From Dyadobacter sp. (lineage in GTDB: Bacteria > Bacteroidota > Bacteroidia > Cytophagales > Spirosomataceae): a stretch of DNA of 64,000 nucleotides. This document shows positions 58,911 to 64,000 of this stretch, piece after piece. Numbering within the stretch: position 1 is the first letter of the stretch; every line of letters begins with the position of its first letter. The stretch covers positions 461,506 through 525,505 of the forward strand of contig NZ_JAGIAS010000006.1 of the NCBI RefSeq assembly GCF_017744695.1, given 5' to 3'. The position numbers and the translations under genes were made by a program. The notes beneath the pieces are model-generated. The model saw only the letters and a list, made by a program, of their open reading frames with translations, was not told where the DNA came from and did not search any database.

Positions 58911-59774
58911 TTATTTGTTTAGAATATCAACCAGGAATTTCCGGAATGGTTCGGCAAACTCCTTTCTTTTTAATGCGAACTCGACAGTTGTTTTGAGATA
59001 ATCCAATTTGTCGCCGATATCGTGGCGCTTCCCTTCGATATGGTGTGCAAAGATATTCTCGCGCTTCAAAAGGAGCAACAGCGAGTCGGTGAGCTGAATT
59101 TCGTTGTTTTTACCTTTCGGAGTCTGTTCGATGGTGTTGAAAATTTCCGGGGTCAGAACGTAGCGTCCGGCAATGGCAAGGTTGGAAGGGGCCTTGTCGA
59201 TGGCTGGCTTTTCTACCAGCGTGCTGAGCTCCATAATGGAGTCGCTCAGCGAGGTGCCGCCGACGATACCGTATCGATTTACCTTGTTGGCAGGTACCTC
59301 TTCGACGGCGATCACCGAGCCACCGTATTGTTCGTAGGTATCCATCAATTGCTGTGTTACAGGGATCACCGAATCCATAATGGTGTCGCCCAGCAATACG
59401 GCAAATGGCTCGTTACCCACGTGGTGACGTGCGTAATAGATCGCGTCGCCAAGGCCGTTTGCTTCTTTCTGGCGTACGAAATGTACGTTGGCCATGTCTG
59501 CCAGACGGCGCATCTCATTGAACCACAACAAATCCTCCTTCTCTTCCAGACGGCTTTCGAGCTCCACATTCCGGTCGAAATGGTCTTCGATGGCACGCTT
59601 GCCTTTTCCGGAAATGATCAGAATATCTTCAATACCCGAATCTACGGCTTCCTGCACCACATATTGAATGGTCGGGATGTCGATGATCGGTAGCATTTCC
59701 TTCGGCATCGATTTGGTTGCCGGCAGGAATCGGGTTCCAAGTCCGGCAGCAGGTATAACGGCTTTGCGAATCAT
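58911..59774 (-). CDS. galU: UTP-glucose-1-phosphate uridylyltransferase
   Basis: A 287-residue nucleotidyltransferase making UDP-glucose from UTP and glucose-1-phosphate. The signature GLGTRFLPATKSMPKEMLP is at residues 11-29. Others: YVVQEAVDSGIEDILIISG, LGDTIMDS, VEEVPANKVNRYGIV, VEKPAIDKAPSNLAIAGRY and HHIEGKRHDIGDKLDY. Length and motifs are those of GalU. It would supply UDP-glucose for exopolysaccharide. The upstream GHMP kinase gene on the same strand suggests that it, or a relative, might also use another sugar-1-phosphate. Confidence 0.95.
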   Translation of the reverse strand: MIRKAVIPAAGLGTRFLPATKSMPKEMLPIIDIPTIQYVVQEAVDSGIEDILIISGKGKRAIEDHFDRNVELESRLEEKEDLLWFNEMRRLADMANVHFVRQKEANGLGDAIYYARHHVGNEPFAVLLGDTIMDSVIPVTQQLMDTYEQYGGSVIAVEEVPANKVNRYGIVGGTSLSDSIMELSTLVEKPAIDKAPSNLAIAGRYVLTPEIFNTIEQTPKGKNNEIQLTDSLLLLLKRENIFAHHIEGKRHDIGDKLDYLKTTVEFALKRKEFAEPFRKFLVDILNK

Positions 59775-59790
59775 AGGTTTGGTGGTAAAA

Positions 59791-59934
59791 GGCTGTAAGC
59801 TATAAGCGATAGGCTATAAGCTTGGCTTTGGTATTTTTTTAATTATAGAATCGAACTGCGTTGATATTTAAACGGTCAGATGGTGATAGGCAATTTCAAA
59901 AGAGCTTACAGCCTCAGGCTTACAGCTTATAGCC
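59791..59934. repeat. Inverted repeat of 11-bp words, 21 bp apart
   Basis: GGCTGTAAGCT (59791-59801) and GGCTATAAGCT (59812-59822) lie 21 bp apart; their reverse complements AGCTTACAGCC (59903-59913) and AGCTTATAGCC (59924-59934) occur at the same 21-bp spacing, about 80 bp further on. The arms (59791-59822 and 59903-59934) form an imperfect inverted repeat. The element fills the galU / GHMP-kinase gap. Confidence 0.75.
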
Positions 59935-59935
59935 G

Positions 59936-60931
59936 CTAAACCACAAACGGCCTGATCACCCGTGCATTGAATTTCTTCAATTGCACGAAAAGCTGGTTCA
60001 GCATATCGTCGTCTTTATAAATGCCGATAATCGTGCCGCCGGAGCCTGCGAATTTGGCGGATGCTCCGCATGCGCGAGCGGCGTTTATCAGCTTTTTATT
60101 GGATTCTGGTACATTGTAAATCTTGCAGCGCAAGTCGAAATTCTCGTTCATGAGCGAATGCAAGTCGTCGGGACGGCCTTCGAGCAATGCGGTACGGCCG
60201 TCTTCCGCTTTCTGGGCAATCTGGCCAAGTACGTCGATTACCTCCTGCTCCCCGCGGTCGTAGCGCGTGCGCACGTCGTTATGCACCTTACCCGACACCT
60301 TGCTGAGATTGGTATTGTAAGCCACGTACAGTTTCGGTAGCAACTCGGGGTTAATGCGCTCGTAGCGACCGTGGCCCTGCGTCTGGATCATGGTTTTATC
60401 AAAATCCATATACACGCAGCCTTCGTAGCATTGAATCACACGGTCCTGCAAGCCGGCGGTAATGCCTAGCTCCTCGGTTTCAGTTACCATGACCAGCTGG
60501 GGCAATATTTCAAGAGGTATTTCAACCTTGTAAAACTGCATCAGTGCCCTGAACAATGCGACGATAATCGCGCTGGAACCCGACATGCCTACCTGGCGCG
60601 GGATCGAAGAGCGATAGCGGACTGTAAAGTTCTTATTAGGCAACTTGATATTGTTCTCCTCACAATAATCCCCGAACTTCTTGATCCCGGCCTTAATGAG
60701 CGGGATTCCGCCGTTATAGCCCAGCATATTCACCGAATCGCGCAGGTGAAAAATGCTGCGGAACGTGTTCAGATCCTGCGGCTGAGGTTCGATATGCAGC
60801 TCGGGCGACTCGTAGAGCGAGATGGAAGCCCCAAAATTTCTTACGGATATGGAAATCGTTTTACCGAAAAAGCCGTCAGAAGGATTGCCTAAAAGCCCCG
60901 CACGGGCATAGGCGCGTGTTTCAATGATCAA
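59936..60931 (-). CDS. GHMP kinase resembling plant glucuronokinase
   Basis: A 331-residue GHMP-family small-molecule kinase. Motif 1 ARAGLLGNPSDGFFGKTIS is at 9-27, motif 2 (ATP loop) PRQVGMSGSSAI at ~110-121, and motif 3 AKFAGSGGTIIG near 293. Several blocks match the plant glucuronokinase sequence as I remember it: the start block, IPRQ-G-SGSSAI, LGI-AGLQDRV-Q-Y-G-V-MDF, GKVH--VR-R, AE-GRTALL and LMN-NFDLR. Glucuronokinase makes GlcA-1-phosphate. Other GHMP kinases (heptose, galactose, mevalonate) fit these blocks less well. No signal peptide; it is upstream of galU on the same strand. Confidence 0.85.
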   Translation of the reverse strand: MIIETRAYARAGLLGNPSDGFFGKTISISVRNFGASISLYESPELHIEPQPQDLNTFRSIFHLRDSVNMLGYNGGIPLIKAGIKKFGDYCEENNIKLPNKNFTVRYRSSIPRQVGMSGSSAIIVALFRALMQFYKVEIPLEILPQLVMVTETEELGITAGLQDRVIQCYEGCVYMDFDKTMIQTQGHGRYERINPELLPKLYVAYNTNLSKVSGKVHNDVRTRYDRGEQEVIDVLGQIAQKAEDGRTALLEGRPDDLHSLMNENFDLRCKIYNVPESNKKLINAARACGASAKFAGSGGTIIGIYKDDDMLNQLFVQLKKFNARVIRPFVV

Positions 60932-61062
60932 TGTAAATGCGTGTTTAGCCGGAAGTAATAACTATCTGGACGATAAAATACCATTTTGCCCTTATAAGCA
61001 GGTATTTCGGAATTTTACCCAATGCGGCTTGAAATCTATGAATGAACGGCCTGGAAACAAAA

Positions 61063-61090
61063 AAAGCGCGGATAAAAATATCCACGCTTT
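61063..61090 (-). terminator. Terminator after the YceI gene
   Basis: AAAGCGCGGATA (61063-61074) pairs with TATCCACGCTTT (61079-61090), one mismatch, with a T-rich run following on the minus strand. It is 26 bases past the stop. Confidence 0.75.
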
Positions 61091-61115
61091 TCTTAAGAGG
61101 AACGGTTTATTAATA

Positions 61116-61643
61116 TTATTGTTTCACGACCTGAACGTTCGCGATCAGTTTTACTTCGTCACCTACAACCACACCGCCTGCTTCCGTTACTGCGCTCCAA
61201 GCCAGGCCGAAGTCCTTACGGTTGATTTTACCGTTGATCTCGAAGCCTGATTTGTTGTTGCCGTAGAAGTCGGTCATGTTGCCGCCGAATTCGGCAGCGA
61301 AATCAACAGTCTTGGTTACACCTTTTACAGTCAACGAGCCTGTCAGGTTGTAGTTGTCGCCGCTTTTCTTAGCCAGTTTACCTGTGAACGACAGTTTTGG
61401 GTGGTTCTCAGCGTCGAAGAAATCAGCTGATTTCAGGTGTTGGTCACGTTGTTCTTGTTTGGTATCTATACTTTCTACATCAGCAGAAAAATGGACGGTA
61501 GCACCGTCGAAATCGTCACTAGTTGTTTCAACTCCGCCTTCGAAGCTGTTGAATGCGCCAGTTACTGTGGAGATCACAAGGTGTTTCACTTTGAACTGGA
61601 TTTCTGAATGTGTTGGGTCAATTACCCATTTAGTAGTAGCCAT
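61116..61643 (-). CDS. YceI-family lipocalin-like protein
   Basis: A 175-residue YceI-domain protein, a lipocalin-like barrel that in relatives binds an isoprenoid. Seen: WVIDPTHSEIQFKVKHLVIS at the start, the GAFNSFEG block, HLKSADFFDAENHPKLSFTG, LTVKGVTKTVDF, and NRKDFGLAWSAVTEAGG-VVGDEV near the end. No signal peptide is seen, so it is probably cytoplasmic, unlike E. coli YceI. Single-gene unit with its own terminator. Confidence 0.93.
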   Translation of the reverse strand: MATTKWVIDPTHSEIQFKVKHLVISTVTGAFNSFEGGVETTSDDFDGATVHFSADVESIDTKQEQRDQHLKSADFFDAENHPKLSFTGKLAKKSGDNYNLTGSLTVKGVTKTVDFAAEFGGNMTDFYGNNKSGFEINGKINRKDFGLAWSAVTEAGGVVVGDEVKLIANVQVVKQ

Positions 61644-61722
61644 TGTCTTTGTTGTTTTTATGTGTAATTACATTTAATGTATATACATCTAATTGTGAAA
61701 TTTAGTTTCAAATGCATAAAAA

Positions 61723-61750
61723 AAATCCCAAAAAATTTATTCCGGGATTT
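61723..61750 (-). terminator. Terminator after the LolA-like gene
   Basis: AAATCCC (61723-61729) pairs with GGGATTT (61744-61750) and the minus strand continues into an eight-base T run. It lies 21 bases after the stop. Confidence 0.7.
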
Positions 61751-61770
61751 CAAAAGTGCTTTGGGAGCGT

Positions 61771-62502
61771 CTATTGAGGCATTTCGAAAATTTTGGGATC
61801 TACTATGGGATTCACTTCAAGGGAAGTGATTTTTAGCCCCATCTTGGTGCCGGGCATTGCGGAGGTCGTTACCTCGGAGGCAAACGGGTAATAGATGCCG
61901 TCTACCGCGCGGAAATCGGATTGCACGTTTTCCGACATAACATCCTGGCCATTGACTTGGGTTTGGGCCACGATCTTCAAAATGTAGAATGTGTCTTTGG
62001 AAATATAGTTGACCCTGCGGACGCCACCGGGCAATGTCATGGTCACCTTGTACACCTTCGCACCAGCCAGGTCTTCTTCTCCGTCCAGCGTGACCTTGTA
62101 ACCTTTTTCTTTGTAATTATAAAGGCCAGTAAGGTCGGTTTCATTGGATAGGGATTTTACTGCATCCTCCGGTAATGCCGTCGGTTTGTTATTGCCGGCC
62201 ATCGGGTTGATCGCCCATCCGGTATTGCCGTTCACTGCCTGCACGACTGTCATTCCCTGGACAGTACTCTCGCTTCGGAAGCCTTTATTCTGAACGATGA
62301 TCGTTGTAATCGGTACTTTCATGTTCATAATGTCCATTTCTGCGGAAATCTTCATGCTTTGAAGCTTGCCGAGCTTGTCGCCACCCATCGCTTTCACGTG
62401 TTTGGCAATAATTTCATCAACCGTCTGCGCGCTTACGGCATGGGTAAAAACTGCGATAATCAAAAATGCGAGTAGTTTGAAAAGGCTTTTGGAATGTTGC
62501 AT
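61771..62502 (-). CDS. LolA-like exported protein of unknown function
   Basis: A 243-residue exported protein. Signal peptide 1-25 (ending AVSAQ). The rest looks like the outer-membrane lipoprotein-sorting (LolA/LolB) fold: DEIIAKHVKAMGGDKLGKLQ, alternating strands (MKISAEMDIMNMKVPITTII), then NYISKDTFYILKIVAQ and YPFASEVTTSAMPGTKMGL. Many Bacteroidota have similar proteins with a role in the cell envelope, not well defined. It lies downstream of the atpG terminator and has short tandem repeats in front of its start. Confidence 0.8.
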   Translation of the reverse strand: MQHSKSLFKLLAFLIIAVFTHAVSAQTVDEIIAKHVKAMGGDKLGKLQSMKISAEMDIMNMKVPITTIIVQNKGFRSESTVQGMTVVQAVNGNTGWAINPMAGNNKPTALPEDAVKSLSNETDLTGLYNYKEKGYKVTLDGEEDLAGAKVYKVTMTLPGGVRRVNYISKDTFYILKIVAQTQVNGQDVMSENVQSDFRAVDGIYYPFASEVTTSAMPGTKMGLKITSLEVNPIVDPKIFEMPQ

Positions 62503-62527
62503 ATGGTGTGGTTGGTTGGTAATGGTT

Positions 62528-62572
62528 GTCAGGTGTAGTCAAGAATAGTCAGGTGTAGTCAGGTGTTGTCAG
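62528..62572. repeat. 10-bp tandem repeat upstream of the LolA-like gene
   Basis: Four and a half units: GTCAGGTGTA, GTCAAGAATA, GTCAGGTGTA, GTCAGGTGTT, GTCAG. A 25-base part (62538-62562) recurs at 58109-58133 with two differences. It lies 26 bp before the LolA-like ATG, between it and the atpG terminator. Ten bp is close to one turn of DNA. Confidence 0.8.
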
Positions 62573-62601
62573 AAGGTTAGGGTATTAGTAAATAAACAAA
62601 A

Positions 62602-62632
62602 AAACGGCCGGATTGTTGTAATCCGGCCGTTT
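62602..62632 (-). terminator. Terminator after atpG
   Basis: AAACGGCCGGATT (62602-62614) and AATCCGGCCGTTT (62620-62632) form a perfect 13-bp stem with a 5-base loop. On the minus strand the T run follows directly. It ends the ATP synthase transcript 22 bases after atpG. Confidence 0.85.
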
Positions 62633-62653
62633 GGAATATGGTTGGAGGTAACC

Positions 62654-63538
62654 CTAGTTTTTCAATGCTTCGGCACCACCTACGATTTCGAGGATCTCCT
62701 TCGTAATCGCTGCCTGACGCGTACGGTTGTACACGAGGCGCAGGTCTTTCAGCAATTCCTGTGCGTTTTCCGTTGCCTTGTCCATGGCTGTCATACGTGC
62801 TCCCTGTTCCGATGCATTGGATTCGAGAACGGCACGGTACAACTGGATTTTCAGCGACTTAGGAATCAGTTCCGCAAGGATTTCTTCTTCGGCTGGTTCA
62901 AAAATATAGTTAACCTCGGTCTTTTTCGACTTGGTCGATTTGTTTTCAGCTACGATCGGCAAATAAGGATCGGCGTGGATGATTTGCGTCGCAACGTTCT
63001 TAAACTCGTTGTATACGATATCCACCGCGTCGTAACGACCTTCGGAGAAATCTTTCATGATTTCTTCCGCAGCACTTTTCACGTTTACAAAGCTCAGGCG
63101 GCCGAACAGGTCGGTGTAAGCAGTGTTAACGGTGAACCCGCGGCGTACGAGCGTTTCAGCGCCTTTTTTACCGATGGCAAAAATCTCTACATTTCCTTTC
63201 GCTGCCTGAGCCGCATATTTCGACTCGATCAGCTGGATTGTAGCCTTGATAACATTGGTATTGAATGCTCCGCACAATCCACGATCGGAAGTTACGACGA
63301 TGACAAGCACCTTCTCTACCGCGCGAACGGCTTTCAAGGGGCTGTCGGCAGCGCTTTCCGATGCTGACGAAACTGTCAGAAGCATTTCCCCAAGCTTCTG
63401 TGCATAAGGGCGCATTTGCAGAATGCTGTCCTGTGCACGACGCAGCTTGGCTGCCGCCACCATTTTCATGGCTTTGGTGATCTGCTGTGTGGAATTAACC
63501 GAAACGATACGGTTACGTACTTCTTTTAAGCTGGCCAT
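62654..63538 (-). CDS. atpG: ATP synthase F1 subunit gamma
   Basis: The 294-residue rotary shaft of F1F0 ATP synthase. Start MASLKEVRNRIVSVNSTQQITKAMKMVA and end YNRTRQAAITKEILEIVGGAEAL are the conserved N- and C-terminal helices that form the central coiled coil. The Rossmann-like middle has LVIVVTSDRGLCGAFNTN. Length is normal. atpA lies 90 bp upstream on the same strand, with a hairpin in the gap; a strong terminator follows. Confidence 0.97.
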   Translation of the reverse strand: MASLKEVRNRIVSVNSTQQITKAMKMVAAAKLRRAQDSILQMRPYAQKLGEMLLTVSSASESAADSPLKAVRAVEKVLVIVVTSDRGLCGAFNTNVIKATIQLIESKYAAQAAKGNVEIFAIGKKGAETLVRRGFTVNTAYTDLFGRLSFVNVKSAAEEIMKDFSEGRYDAVDIVYNEFKNVATQIIHADPYLPIVAENKSTKSKKTEVNYIFEPAEEEILAELIPKSLKIQLYRAVLESNASEQGARMTAMDKATENAQELLKDLRLVYNRTRQAAITKEILEIVGGAEALKN

Positions 63539-63587
63539 TTTCTGGGGGTTTTAAGCGATCCGGTGATCCTATTATATATGTACTAGG

Positions 63588-63620
63588 AAAATGCCGGAAC
63601 GGATTATGCTCCGGCATTTT
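63588..63620 (-). terminator. Hairpin between atpA and atpG
   Basis: AAAATGCCGGA (63588-63598) and TCCGGCATTTT (63610-63620) are an 11-bp perfect stem with an 11-base loop. Only four T residues follow on the minus strand, so it is a weak terminator or an RNA-processing signal that sets the relative level of the gamma and alpha subunits. Confidence 0.5.
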
Positions 63621-63628
63621 TACCGGTG

Positions 63629-64000
63629 TTAACGATATTTTACAGCAACTTCTTTAGCTACTTTCTCGATAACGTCTGTTACGCTGTTGTCCAGTTTTCC
63701 GGCACGCAAAGCAGCGAGTGCTTCTTTATTCTGGCTAGCCAATACTGTCGTGAAATCCTTTTCGAATTCTTTCACACGGGCTACGTCTACGGTATCCAGC
63801 AAACCTTTGGTGGATGCGTAAACGGTCGCTACCTGTAATTCAACAGGAACCGGCGCGTATTGTGCTTGTTTCAAAACTTCCTGGTTGCGGCGTCCCCGGT
63901 CGATCGCCAGCTTGGTAGCGGCATCGAGGTCGGAACCGAATTTCGCGAATGCTTCCAGCTCGCGGAACTGCGCCTGATCCAGTTTTAGGGTACCCGAAAC
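63629..64000 (-). CDS. atpA: ATP synthase F1 subunit alpha, C-terminal part (5' end outside window)
   Basis: The last ~123 residues of the alpha subunit, open to the right edge. The sequence holds the C-terminal helical bundle: LKLDQAQFRELEAFAKFGSD, LDAATKLAIDRGRRNQEVL and KQAQYAPVPVELQVATVYA. Full-length alpha has about 525 residues. It precedes atpG, the usual order of the ATP synthase operon. Identification is firm. Confidence 0.95.
   Translation of the reverse strand, partial: VSGTLKLDQAQFRELEAFAKFGSDLDAATKLAIDRGRRNQEVLKQAQYAPVPVELQVATVYASTKGLLDTVDVARVKEFEKDFTTVLASQNKEALAALRAGKLDNSVTDVIEKVAKEVAVKYR

Noticed and set aside
62528..62572. CRISPR-like array
   Set aside because: The unit is 10 bp with no unique spacers and there are no cas genes; it is a simple tandem repeat.

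Overview
The window is chromosomal DNA of a Bacteroidota bacterium, most likely order Cytophagales and probably a Dyadobacter-like Spirosomataceae (inference). Supporting signs are type IX secretion (T9SS) C-terminal sorting domains on two surface proteins, Bacteroidota-type promoter boxes (TAnnTTTG on the coding strand) with no clear Shine-Dalgarno sites, an atpA-atpG gene order, Wzi-type outer-membrane proteins beside an exopolysaccharide locus, DUF1080, CocE and DUF6600 families, and short dispersed intergenic repeats. There is no transposase, integrase, rRNA, CRISPR array or prophage. The only RNA genes recognised are two tRNAs.

Layout. 1-8.1 kb: the end of purA, a large SNF2 helicase, and four minus-strand genes (two AraC-type regulators, an isocitrate lyase/PEP-mutase-like enzyme and a rifampicin-monooxygenase-like flavoprotein). 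8.1-8.5 kb: a compact tRNA-Gly/tRNA-Leu unit with recognisable promoter and terminator. 8.8-15.1 kb: a TerC membrane protein, a 1332-residue superfamily 1 helicase, a DUF1080 protein and a HIT protein. 15.1-31.2 kb: a 16-kb minus-strand exopolysaccharide locus: Wza-type export protein, Wzz-type protein, GT4, GT2, a polymerase-like membrane protein, three GT4s, a priming sugar transferase and three consecutive Wzi paralogues. No flippase and no tyrosine autokinase is present; a 160-bp gap after the Wzz-type gene carries a short coding-like remnant. 31.3-33.1 kb: aspS. 33.2-38.1 kb: a plus-strand operon of a propeller-like exported protein and two serine hydrolases of proline-peptidase superfamilies. 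38.3-41.8 kb: two tandem plant-type leucine-rich-repeat proteins with T9SS signals. 42.0-46.7 kb: L-rhamnose catabolism (bifunctional aldolase/dehydrogenase, isomerase) with a convergent GntR-type regulator. 46.8-58.1 kb: a DUF6600 protein, ArfB, an MFS transporter, two unknown proteins, a 1143-residue lipoprotein dehydrogenase-HEAT-cytochrome c fusion, a DUF763 protein and a CNNM/CorC protein. 58.2-61 kb: SDR, galU and a GHMP kinase that strongly resembles plant glucuronokinase. 61.1-64 kb: YceI, a LolA-like protein, atpG and the end of atpA.

How the genes may work together. The exopolysaccharide locus holds priming, transfer, polymerisation, length control, export and surface attachment functions in one direction; galU would feed it UDP-glucose. 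The GHMP kinase next to galU suggests a route from free uronic acid (or another sugar) to a UDP-sugar, which is the most interesting metabolic hypothesis here. The rhamnose genes would yield dihydroxyacetone phosphate and lactate, but the kinase is not in the window.

The other notable signal is between genes. There are at least four families of small structured repeats: a 71-bp perfect palindrome and a diverged relative, both between convergent genes; a 10-bp tandem unit at two loci; an inverted repeat built from 11-bp words spaced 21 bp apart; and a GGCTCC-hairpin element near 51.4 kb. All functions are inferred from sequence by eye; no search or folding program was run.
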